64,000 nucleotides of DNA from Armillaria gallica (Eukaryota > Basidiomycota > Agaricomycetes > Agaricales > Physalacriaceae). The stretch is from positions 1,860,001 to 1,924,000 of the forward strand of contig JBANDB010000002.1 in assembly GCA_037576215.1 (NCBI GenBank). The letters run 5' to 3'. Both the position numbers and the translations under genes were made by a program. Numbering within the stretch: the first letter of the stretch is position 1; the number at the start of each line of letters is the position of its first letter. This document shows, one piece after another, positions 54,064 to 64,000 of this stretch. The notes beneath the pieces are model-generated. The model did not search any database, was not told the origin of the DNA, and saw nothing but the letters and a program-made list of their open reading frames with translations.

Positions 54064-55750
54064 TTAACCTATTATACCATCTTCACGCAATATCTCTATT
54101 TCCTCTCTCCTCTTTCCTAGGATGTCCTCCAATACAACGTCCGTATGCTCGCCCAAATCAGGACCAGCCCAGCACGGGGTGAAATCATAACCTTCGATTC
54201 GAGGGAAAGTTCCCGGCATCTTCACATTCCACCCCTCCCCATCCTTACCATCCACCCAGACATCCTCGATAGCGCCCCGTGCGTGATTATGTTCGTTCTC
54301 CACGATATCCTTCACGTTCACTACCCGTCCCACAGGAACGCCAGCTGCGTTCATTGTATCCATAACCTCCTCGACCGTCTTCTGGCTCGTCCAGTCTGAG
54401 ATGGCTTTCTCGATTTCGGTCTGTCGTTGAACGCGATGCTGGTTCTGCTCATAATTAGGGCCAGTCAGTTCACTGCGTCCGATGGCAGTCATTAGCCGGT
54501 TGTATATGGTATCACCATTCGCTCCGATGACGATGAACGTCGGTGTGGACGATCCTAGTTCGGGTAGACAAGGGTAGGCATTTGTCGGTACGATTCCCGT
54601 GACGGAGGAGCCTGATGGTCCGCGAACCTGAATGATTCTTCAACGACACATCCTGTTAGGCTCATCTCATGATTTCACTAACCTTCCCCTTACGATCATA
54701 CTCTGGTATTATTCCCTCCATGAGGTTCAACATGCTAACAGATACTAATGTGAATGTATTCGGATTTGCAAACGAAAGACATACCTTTCTAGAATACTCA
54801 CGTCGACAATTGAACCACCGTTCTCACCTCGTTGTATTTTAGACTGCTTCGACAACAGAGCTAGGACCTAATTTGGGCGTTAGTATAAATTTGAGTAAGG
54901 GAGACGGGGCACCTTACAGTCCCGAATGCGGCATGGAGTCCTGCAACAGAGTCACCTAAACTCATGTTTGGTCGCACGGGTGGACCGGCAAGGCCTCCAG
55001 TCTTAGGGTCGGGGAATCCATTTATATAGCGAAACCCAGCTTCCGCTTCACAGACAGCAGCGTATCCAGGACGTGGTGACCATGGTCCTGTTTGACCATA
55101 TCCACTCACTCGGGTAAAGATCAAAGAAGGATTGTGTGGATGCAGAAACTCTGGACTCAGACCCCACTTCTCCAGGGCTACATATCAATCAATGTTAGAA
55201 TGTGTATTCATTAATCACAAAGGTAAATGACATACTCCCAGGCTTAAAGTTCTCCAAAAGCACGTCGCTCTTGATGGCCAACTGCTTGACCAATCTGAAT
55301 GAATACGTTAGCACCGTGTTATGTGTGACGTAAGGAGGAATCACTCGCTCCCTGCCTTCGGCTTTTCGTAGGTCGATGGCAACACTTTTCTTATTTCGGC
55401 CAATACTCCGAAACCATGGGCTAGTACCGTCTGAATCCAACTCGCGCCAGACACGAAGGGGATCACCAAGACGAGGGGGTTCTACTTTGATGACTTCGGC
55501 GCCAAATTGTCTATGTACGCGTGAGCCGCATGCAGAATACGAGCTAGGATTTCATGAAATACCCAAGTAGCTGTCCGGCAAAAGGTCCTGCGATCAACTG
55601 TCCCATTTCCAAAACGCGGATCCCTGAAAGAGGAAGTTGCTGCGAGGATGTGGTTCCGTAATGCCTAGAAAACGCGTCGTCGCGAAACTTGACGGCGACG
55701 ATAAGAATATAAGATTCTCACCTGAGAGCATTCCATCGAAGCGCAGTCAT
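54064..55750 (-). CDS. Class III CoA-transferase (CaiB/BaiF; SUGCT-like)
   Basis: Model: complement(54064..54627, 54683..54734, 54785..54867, 54918..55177, 55236..55294, 55349..55510, 55563..55664, 55722..55750), eight exons, 436 aa. Family motifs: PLSGIRVLEMGQLIAGPFAG (start of the fold), FGAEVIKVEPP.LGDPLR, RNKKSVAIDLRK, SDVLLENFKPG with the region before the catalytic Asp, ISGYGQTGP-like VSGYGQTGPWSPRPG, and GDSVAGLHAAFG. These enzymes move CoA between carboxylic acids; the fungal set resembles mitochondrial succinyl-CoA:glutarate transferase. The first residues (TALRWNALRHYG) could be a mitochondrial signal. The intron at 55295-55348 fits only as GC-AG: it restores EGRELVKQL; the nearby GT would break the frame. 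Confidence 0.87.
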
Positions 55751-56653
55751 AGTAGTGAAGGTTGTTGTCTATCTTTAAGGGTAGTCGGCGTTGATATACC
55801 CCAGTGGAAGCTGCTTTCGGCCGAAGCATTACACTGGCCAAGTGCCGGTTAATGAGGCAAAACAAGGCCCGGCTAACGTAACAGATTGAGGCCTGGGAGG
55901 AATGGGAGAAAATGGGAAGGCTTGTTAGTAAGTATCCTGGAAAGAGCCCCAGTTACGCAAGCTGCGTTCTAGAGGGGGAAGGGAGAGGGGAGGAGGCGCG
56001 TCTAGCCTGGCAAGTCCAGCTTTATTATATACTCGCAGAACTCGTATCTGTATATAAAGCCTGGTACCCAGGGCGGGGGTCTATAGAGGAACCCCCAAAT
56101 CTCAACATATTTCAAACTCAGACATGATCCGGCTGTCCGGCTCACTAATACATGATGACACATCACTGACTTGTAGAACTGAGGACTTCGGATCGTTGCG
56201 CCCCACTATTATTATAGCATAAAGACCATGTAATATAAACCTGGAGGAGTTGGATAGCATCAGAGGTCTTTCAGCAAAAGAAAATGCTCCGTGCAGCTCA
56301 AAGAGTCCGAGGATGGTAATTACTTATCCAGATGTGCTTCTGTTTGGCTATCCTACATGCAGCAGACGATTAGAGCAACAAGGACCTTCATGAAAGGTCT
56401 CAAAGAGTGTCATACTGGCGTAAAGATACTCTGGAGACGCGTCGCACCATGAGAACTCGGAGCACGTGCCGGCTTGTCGTCGGCATCCTTTCGGAGTTCG
56501 AAAATCGTTGAGATTGGGGGGTTCCTCTGTGGACCCCCGCCCCGGGTATCAGGCTAAGGCGCGTCGCGGCAAAACCTCTAATCACGTGAGGTCAATGCAA
56601 ATTGCAGTTGCAGTCCCTCTTCCTCTTCCAAGTACATCTCACTGCACAGTAAC
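55751..56653. other. Intergenic stretch with a fold-back repeat
   Basis: 900 bases upstream of the HAUS3-like gene. Apart from the inverted repeat at 56058-56107 / 56497-56556 nothing is recognised. Confidence 0.5.
56058..56556. repeat. Inverted repeat (fold-back type), 0.5 kb
   Basis: The left arm 56058-56107 and right arm 56497-56556 are imperfect reverse complements; each contains a G/C-rich core (GGGCGGGGGTC and its complement) and a GAGGAACCCCC.AATCTCAAC block. The pair encloses about 390 bases. No target duplication was found, so whether it is a transposon cannot be said. Confidence 0.7.
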
Positions 56654-58752
56654 ATGGAGCAATCTTCAACTGAGAAAATTGTATCCATGGTCCGTCTTCT
56701 TGATGGTCCTTCTGTAAAAGCGGAAGAAATAGAATGGGCGATGGATCTAGAAGCTGGGATGACCCTCATCGACTGGCTCGCAGCCCAAATGCCTTCGTAC
56801 CTGGACGTCGAGGATGGTAACGTCGACCTTGCTCAAAAGACCGTTTTGACTGGATTCGCCCTGGAAAAGGAAGAGGTGGAAGCGTGAGTACGTCGGTTGC
56901 TTTTGATCTCTTCCATAGGTTTATTGTCGACGTCTAGGTTAGCGAATATAAAGACGAAATTCGGAGACGACGGAGACACAATTCGTACACCGAAGGAGTA
57001 CTCGATACCAAGCGAAGCACGGTCGGTGGCTTCTCTACCGTCAAAGACATCAAGTTGAATCATTCTCAGGGAGCATGCCAGGCTCATGGACATAGAATCG
57101 ACTTATATTGAGGATGAAATTGAATTACTGAGAAATCGACTGAAACAGACAAAGTAAAACAAAACAACAAAATCTTGCAAGACCCCGCTGCTCACATTTT
57201 TGTTCGTAGGATTGCCAATCGCAGGATGACGCAGACGATGAAAGAATTGAAGCGTGAGATTGGGCGAACCCGAGACGAGATTTCTGCTTCTCAGGAAAGA
57301 CTTGCAGAGATGTCAATCAAGGTGCGTTGTTACATGATATAGTGCTACGAAAGAAAACTGAAATGGCGCATTAGGCAGACTCCACTGCTTCCACATCAAT
57401 TCGATGCGCCTCCGAGGTTCTTGATGCTCTGAAACACGAAGCTACGGGTTAGTATCTCACACTATCGAGTACGAACTGACTCTTATTCGGACATAGGCAA
57501 CGCGTCAACCGATGCTGAACTGAAAGCCTACGCTAACTATCGATCCGCTGTGGTTGCGCGCACCCAACAGCAGGTGGAAGATGTTGTAACAGCAGCCGCA
57601 GGTCTCCCATCTGAAGCAGAGCTTGAGCAAGTGGCAAGACGAGTCGCGAAGAAATTGTACGGTGAAGGGAACGTTATCAAAGTCGCTGAAGACGCCTTTT
57701 TCTGCCAACAGATGGAGGAAGTATGCGAAGAACTGGAACAGACAGATCGGAGGGCCGGTGTTGCAAATCTTCTTCTCAAGGTCAAGTCAGAACAAGAGCG
57801 CCAGGCCGATGGAGACGCTGACGTGGACATCAACGATGAGCTTGAGATGGCGTGGCGGCTGGATCAAATGGGTCTCCTCAAAGAGAAGTTGGAGATCTTG
57901 CAGAACGTCTGTCTCTCCTCTTTGATCAACAATATTGAACTAATCGCGCGCCTTAGGCTATCAAAGATTTCGAGGGTAATATCATACCACCTTTGCAGTT
58001 GCTTTACGACTCGGTCAAAACTTCTGTGTCTCACATGGCTGAAGCGGAAGATCTAATCGCTGCGCTGGGTGAGGAAATGAGGGAGATTGTTGAATCTTCT
58101 CGCTTGGCGAAGGATAGTCTTGAGATATCGAAAGAGACCGTCACAGAAGCTGAGACACTGCAGGCTGGTTTGGTTGATCTTCTGAAAAAGCTTCAAGGTA
58201 AGGACACGTACATTCTTCCTGTACTGTCGCTAACCCACGCAGATCTGCGGCCGGCTATCTCTGAGCCATTGGTCCTTCTGGATCATCAAGATGTCTTGCG
58301 TGAACTGAAAGCCATCAAAGAACAAGAGCGCTCTCTGGAATCGGAAGAAGAACGCGGAATTGCTGCTCTTATCCAAGGCTTGGATCACCTGTGAGTATAT
58401 GTATACACCTGCACTGATGGAACGCTACTGATGCAGGTCATCAGGAGGGGCTCGCTGGAGCTTTTACTATCTGACACGTATCAACATGCACCCTTGAACA
58501 CATCCCCTCCTTATGCGTTACCTCTAGAGTTGCGGAATTTAGAAAGGGAAACTCAGAAGATGAGTGAAGAGCTAAGGCAGAGTGTTGTAATCTTGCAGAA
58601 GGTGATTTTTTCCCGATATCTGCAGCTAGCATGGGAACGCTAACGTTTACCATCTGCAGAATGCTGAGTCGTTGGAAAGCGATCGTTCAATAAAGAAACT
58701 GCATAGTTTTGTACATCATGCGCTCAAGAGCCCTAAGCTGAAGTCCAAATAA
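56654..58752 (+). CDS. Coiled-coil protein, HAUS augmin-like subunit 3 candidate
   Basis: Exons 56654-56883, 56938-57021, 57070-57153, 57210-57321, 57375-57447, 57497-57906, 57957-58197, 58243-58390, 58437-58477, 58528-58601, 58660-58752; all phases close, 529 aa. The N-terminal part (about 13-75) reads LLDGPSVKAEEIEWAMDLEA, TLIDWLAAQM, VLTGFALEKEEVEAL, which matches the start of HAUS3 (a conserved motif followed by a W-F/L-W pattern). Nearly all of the rest is predicted coiled coil (for example IEDEIELLRNRLKQTKIANR). Augmin recruits gamma-tubulin to existing microtubules to branch new ones. The family call rests on the N-terminus; it could be another spindle or kinetochore coiled-coil protein. 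It starts 0.9 kb from the CoA-transferase start (divergent pair). Confidence 0.6.
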
Positions 58753-59681
58753 TTACACTTCGCTTATCTATTGTCTGTGGCAACTTCGGTATCCCATAAC
58801 CGTGGTAATCAGCCTCGAGTCTTCAAGCTTCAGGTTCGTCACCCTCAGATTGCCAAGTTGACGTGCCATGGCGGTGACCGGATTAGTTGTGTAAGGATGT
58901 GTCCCCATCTCGCGTGATAATTCCATCTGTAGCACACAGACAGGCGACATTCTGTCCTTCAAGTTGTACTGGATCATGGGCAGGCGATTCCTGTTCTTCA
59001 TGTTACTCGAACGCTTACTTTTCGGTATACCGACCACGAGGCAATGCTACTTCATTACCGAAAAACATGGTACTGACCAACGATCAAGTATCCGTTCATC
59101 GTCAGGAATCTCGTTACATGTTTGAACGATCAGAAGGCTGGGAAAACCTCGAAGTCTGGGTGCGAAGTTCTTACGTGTATGGGGCCATCACCGTGTTGTT
59201 TCAACGCGCAATAAACCATTCGCCGGGCCACGGACGGCAAAAGGATTAATCAATGAATCTTTCTGAATTGCAAGGGTATCTCAATAACAGTAGTCTGGGC
59301 ATGTATCTGTATCTGTACTAGCTGAACGGATGATAGTATATACGAAAATGAATAAATGTAAACCTGCCCCCAAAATCAGATCACCCTGAAGATTGGACCA
59401 TTGTTGGACCACTGCAGACCGTCTGGAGCACCGATGAGCATTTCCCCACGGGATCGAGTAATGAAGCCAAATGACCCTCTGAACGTCCTCTCAAACTTAA
59501 TTGGTGTCTCTTTGCAAACGCCGTTGCCTCACGAACGGTCTCGACGGAGGATATCTCCCTGACGCTAAGCATGAGAGTGATGGCTTCCGGTGGCGGCTCC
59601 GAGCCTGCCGGAGTAGATGCTAGTTTTAGATGAAGACATATAGCTGCAAAGGAGATGTCGTTTTAGAATCAATGATGCTCA
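58753..59681. other. Intergenic stretch
   Basis: About 0.9 kb. A minus-strand segment at 59395-59530 encodes RTFRGSFGFITRSRGEMLIG-like sequence in one frame and is adjacent to another open frame (59381-59572); a frameshifted or spliced small gene is possible but I could not build a model. Confidence 0.35.
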
Positions 59682-60128
59682 ATGCAGGGGACAAGACTTA
59701 CAACTATCCCTGTCAAGCGATCCTTGCATTTGGATCAAGTCATCCAATCTGTGCTCCTCACTCCTGGCGAGGACATGTCCGGTTTTGAGCCACGGCAATT
59801 TGTAGCAGATCTCGAATTGGATGAGCGAGAACCCTACCAAGTCCAATCTATAAAGCTCAATATAAGTCTAGGTGTCCGAGACGGAAAGGTATTGAATGCT
59901 TACGGCCCGATGTTTTGGTGCCACACCAAGGCGCCGCTGTGCCGCTTTATACAAGATGTGCGTGAACTGTTGTTGCCGCTCTTCATGCCGACGTACACAT
60001 TGGATGCACGATCGAGTAGTGACGTAGAGGGAAGACCGGATACATTGTCAACTTGGATCAGAAATCAGTTGTCCGTTTGTGAGGGGCAAAGGGGAGAAAA
60101 GCACGGACTGTGGAACTGGATGCGTTGA
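59682..60128 (+). CDS. Possible hypothetical protein, 148 aa
   Basis: Open frame MQGTRLTTIPVKRSLHLDQV to GLWNWMR, with a protein-like middle (EPRQFVADLELDEREPYQVQ, CRFIQDVRELLLPLFMPTYT). No domain recognised and no splice evidence; weak call. Confidence 0.35.
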   Translation: MQGTRLTTIPVKRSLHLDQVIQSVLLTPGEDMSGFEPRQFVADLELDEREPYQVQSIKLNISLGVRDGKVLNAYGPMFWCHTKAPLCRFIQDVRELLLPLFMPTYTLDARSSSDVEGRPDTLSTWIRNQLSVCEGQRGEKHGLWNWMR

Positions 60129-62572
60129 GAGCTGGGAGCTGGCTTTGAGGTTGAACTAGGTACTGATCCGGACCTAGGGAAAGAGAGATGATAAGAACAT
60201 CATAACATCTCGACTACGGGGTACACTCACATGGTTGTTATTAAGCGCTGGTAGAATTCTAGGCGTGAGGGTAAAGTCAAGGCACAGATCTGGGGCAGAA
60301 GTGAGGTAGGAGTACATGTCCGTGTCCCTTTTATATAAGGAGTCCCTCCACACCGGAGCTCAGGGCACTACAGCACCGGCAATCTCTCTACAGCTTCCAG
60401 GCGCGAAACACGCCGGTCCGTGTCACGAATTGATTTCGGTAGCGAAAACGGAAAGCCAAGGCGCCTTTGTTTGCACTGCGGTTAGAAATATAGCGCAGAA
60501 AAGCTGTTGAGGAAGTACGAAGTAGTAGACTGAGAAGGCCCGGAGTGGATGCCAAGCTGTGTAAACGCGAGTGCGCGTGTCATAGCTCGGAGATAGAATC
60601 ATGCGCAGTAGATCCGTGCTGTACAACGCCGCTGAGTCATCCTTGCACTGAACCATTCATCGTGTAGTTATTTCGCGGTGCGCTATACAGCAGGTATTCA
60701 TACAGAAGATGATGCACATGGTGATGGGTGACGAAAGTTGTTGAAGAAGAGCGGCTTTGAGGTTTCTGCATCGGAAAATTATATAAGATTCCACGGTATG
60801 TGCTGTTTTTTTTCGGGTTCCCCGAAGTTTGCATTGAAAAAAGGGGCCAGTGGTCGTGCAGAGGAAGAGTGGTTTCTACTGACTACACCGAAGACCCCTA
60901 CTTTTCCCATTTAGCAGTACAGCATCATTCAAAATTGCGCCATAGTTACCGCTTAGTACACGTCGATCATACTGGGGAGGCGAGCAGGGTCACTTGTAGC
61001 AAGCTAAGTACATGATCCCCCCTCCTCCCTTACCTCGGAGCACGACGGATGGATGGTTATGTGGGATAAGCGACCAGGCCATTCGAAACTCGAATTTTGC
61101 GATCAGCGGCTCATCTCGGCATCGCATCCCACGTGTCCGAGAACTTGCAAATCATGATTTCGAATTCGTAATTCCGAGGACTCACCATGCATCATACACA
61201 TGCATCATAGCCAGCTCTGTTTGCAACAGAACGTCAACGTCGAAGTCGCAGTACGTTATGCTCGTCAGCTCAGATTACACTGCCCTTTGACAGCTTCTAG
61301 TTGAACGGCCGTGATTTATATATCTCATTTTTCGTGCGGATCATCATCTTCTTCAATTCTACCGTCAATGGGAGGTAAGTACTTGCGTCACCTCAAGTGA
61401 TGCCTGATAGCTTGTCGGTGATGACAGATCCCGCAGCGGACGGAAGGAGTGGCGGGACAGATAGCACTCTGACTTGGGCGCCCGATTTAAACTTGCCTGC
61501 CTTGGACTTTCCTCTTGCAGGCAGATAGACTTCCAGTACCTCCTGACTTTTTCCGGATAATCAGGGCCTACTATTCAATTGACGTAGTACCTGTTCTTTG
61601 GGAATAACATGGGGAAAATCATGCTGTGTCCATCCTCCGCCCTTCTTGCGAGATCTTTGCTAGATACTCTATCTGCGTTCATTATTCTCAATTACTGAAC
61701 AGGACTCGGGTTAGTTTCCTTCTTAGGGACAGTGACCAGAATAAAATTTCCTCCTCCTCAACTCAGGAGTTGTCCATTATTTGTGGAAGTGCCGGAACAA
61801 ATCTATCCTTTTGTAGCCGACGTTCAAGACCCCCATCGCGATGCGCTACCGTCGCGGGAGTTGAATACCCAATAGCATTAGCTAGTATCCCCTGCGGTAG
61901 TCTTCATGCTTCGGGGATTTGTACGACCATAGGATCATTTTGTCAGGGTTCCAGAGCTCTTCGGGACATTTGCAAACGGTCCAATTGATAAACTGATATT
62001 TATTAATAGATATGATATATTCATACGAAACTACTTAGAGTTTAGTGGGTAGGATGACGGCTGCTCCATGTGAAATAAGTTAAGCTTCTTTGATTGACTT
62101 GCGAGCACTGGAGGCCAGACCTTGCAAGCTGGGGATATGCTCTTCAAGCTCACAGGTGGAGCGTTGATGAAGGAGACATCTAAAAAGATAAGACGAAACG
62201 ACCATCGATCTAGGAGAACTTGGTCATATCGGTGCAAAACAGATGAATCAGATAATCAATCAATTGCAAGCGATCCCTGTAGAATCATGGTGCCATTGGC
62301 CAGCGGGACCACCTCTGCACTTGCGGGGTTGCACTGCAATTTGCACCGGGACAATTCTATCAATGAATAATCGAAAGAGACTGGTCGAATGCCATCAGAT
62401 AATTGAAACGAAACATAGAAAAGAGGGTGGCGTTTGGTTGATGTCACAGCAGGTCACGTTGTCACCTGTTACAAACAACGGCAAAGCCAATCCTTTCTCC
62501 TTCTTCCAGTGCCGTTCTCTTCATTGCGCACTTTGATTTCCTTCATTTCTGAGCGCGTTTTTCTCTTCTGTA
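60129..62572. other. Intergenic stretch, 2.4 kb
   Basis: No convincing gene, RNA gene or repeat. Frames are short (under 125 codons) and mixed on both strands. The last 150 bases, pyrimidine-rich (TTTCTCCTTCTTCCAG and CCTTCATTTC), are the likely promoter and leader of the transportin gene. Confidence 0.5.
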
Positions 62573-64000
62573 ATGTCTACATGGACACCCCAGCCAGGTG
62601 GATTGGCGGAAATCCTCCAAACCATCCATGAATCCACCGACATGGCTCAGTCGGTACAACGAAATATTACCCAAGTGAGTTCTAGTGGCCCTGCTTCCTC
62701 GATAGTCTTCTCTAACAGTGGCCAAGAAACTCAATAACTTTACGCGTGTACCTGACTATATCGCATACCTTGCTCATATTCTATGCTGGATGAGGGAAGA
62801 GGAGGAGCGAATTCGAAGCATCGCTGGCTATCTTCTCAAGAATAACTCGCGCCTCATTCTCACGTCTTCGCCCGAGGTGGCGGCCTATGTCAAGAACTCT
62901 GTTCTACAAGCATTCACCGACTCATCAATCATGATACGGAATACTGCTGGTCAGGACGTTGTCGCATTCCTCGGCGTGCTGGAACCCAAGAATTGGCCCG
63001 AGTGTCTGCAGCAGCTCGTGGGGATGCTGGATATGCCTGATCTTGACAAGCAAGAGGTGTGTTATTTCTTCCTTTCGAGGTCCCCGCCATGATCGTAGGG
63101 CGACCACTGCTTGATATCTCATTTTCGTATCGACTCCCAAGTTCTGCCACTGACTTTTTCTTACTTGAACCTTAGGCTGCTTTCAACGTCCTTGAAAAGG
63201 CCTGCGAAGATTATCCTCGAAAAATGGACGTCGAAATAAATGGAACACGGCCGCTTGACTATATGATTCCCAAATTCCTCTCCCTCGCTGATCACCAGTC
63301 CTCCAAGATGCGCTCACATGCCGTTGCATGCCTATCCTACTTTGTCCCCGCCAACTGCCAATCTCTATTCGTCCACCTAGATGCTTTCATAGCGTGTCTC
63401 TTCCGCCGCGCCTCGGATGATGACCCTTCAGTTCGACGCCACGTCTGCCAAGCTCTCGTTCTTCTCCTTGCCGCACGGCCCGAACGGCTAATGCCCGAGA
63501 TGAACAACGTAGCCGAATACATGCTATATTCTACCAAAGACCAGAACGAGAACGTCGCACTGGAAGCATGCGAGTTCTGGCTTACGTTCGCGGAGGACGC
63601 TGAATTGTCAATCTACTTGCATCCTCTTCTCGCCAAGGTCGCTCCGGTTCTATTGGATTGTATGATCTATGGTGAAGATGATTTGCTGTGGCTGGACGGG
63701 GACGCAGAGGATGAAGCCGTGCCGGATAAGGAGACTGATATCAAGCCTCGCCATTATGGTGGTAAGTCTCACGGTTTGGAGCGAGATGCCAACGGGGAGC
63801 CTCCGAAGGCTCGGATAGGTGCATATGGAGAAGAGACTTACGATGACGACGATGATGACTTCGACTACGATGATGAAGACTACGCCGACGACATGTCCAC
63901 CGAGTGGAACCTACGAAAGTGTGCCGCGGCGGCTCTGGACGTTCTAGCTGTCCGATTTACCGGTGATCTTCTGAACGTCCTTCTGGGACCGTTGAAGGAC
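62573..64000 (+). CDS. Transportin (karyopherin beta-2, Kap104-like), 5' part
   Basis: Exons 62573-62674, 62727-63056 and from 63176 on; the gene runs off the window. About 418 residues are visible. The start MSTWTPQPGGLAEILQTIHE and the following QKLNNFTRVPDYIAYLAHIL match the first HEAT repeat of transportin, and the HEAT-repeat pattern continues (RSIAGYLLKNNSRLIL, MIRNTAGQDVVAFLG). The acidic loop TYDDDDDDFDYDDEDYADD before STEWNLRKCAAAALDVLAVRF is the RanGTP-sensitive H8 loop. The protein carries PY-NLS cargoes such as RNA-binding proteins into the nucleus. The frame reads through a GTAAGT at 63761-63766 (YGGKSHGLERD), which is coding here. Confidence 0.93.

Noticed and set aside
63761..63766. 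GTAAGT as an intron donor in the transportin gene
   Set aside because: The frame reads on as family-like sequence (GGKSHGLERDANGE) into the conserved acidic loop, so it is coding.
1..64000. CRISPR arrays or prokaryotic operons
   Set aside because: No regularly spaced repeats; introns and gene families show a fungal nuclear genome.

Overview
The window is eukaryotic nuclear DNA from a filamentous fungus, most likely a mushroom-forming basidiomycete (Agaricomycetes). Genes are split by many short introns, mostly 45-65 bases, with clean GT..AG borders, so no single open frame spans most of them; I rebuilt exons by hand and checked that the reading phase closes at every junction. The families also fit: DUF6534 membrane proteins, DUF6535 remnants, F-box and MYND proteins, a Crinkler-kinase fusion and a siderophore-type MFS carrier. 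Family calls are from memory of sequence patterns, not from searches.

Layout. 1-6.7 kb is repeat-rich: a direct repeat (1-410 and 4101-4480), a TA-flanked transposon-like element (557-1427) with a small two-exon gene inside, an O-methyltransferase (2957-3810), a broken piece of a Crinkler-kinase gene (2484-2700) and the apparently intact gene (4713-6652). 6.9-18 kb is ordinary genic DNA: a 16-exon sugar transporter, a three-repeat Myb protein, a TMEM198-like membrane protein, an F-box protein and an acidic disordered protein. 19.9-35 kb holds a direct segmental duplication (about 19.94-22.33 and 31.55-34.48) carrying an F-box gene and the end of a MYND gene, plus a degraded DUF6535 gene, a 709-residue membrane protein, a helicase fragment between inverted repeats, a 255-bp MITE, and a tRNA-Glu close to the duplication end.

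36.3-39.5 kb is an inverted duplication with two divergent copies of a small secreted cysteine-containing protein. 40.7-47.6 kb holds three DUF6534 membrane protein genes with matching exon lengths, the first two as another inverted duplication. 48.4-58.8 kb returns to housekeeping-type genes: a J-domain membrane protein, a siderophore-type MFS transporter, a class III CoA-transferase and a HAUS3-like coiled-coil protein. After a 3.8 kb stretch with little recognisable content, the window ends inside a transportin (Kap104-type) gene.

The genes do not form one pathway or an obvious biosynthetic cluster. The main theme is local gene duplication and decay: three independent duplicated blocks, two small DNA transposons and several gene relics between stable housekeeping genes. 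The most unusual items are the Crinkler-kinase fusion with its relic, the transposon-like element carrying a small spliced gene, and the reciprocal decay of the two copies of the segmental duplication.
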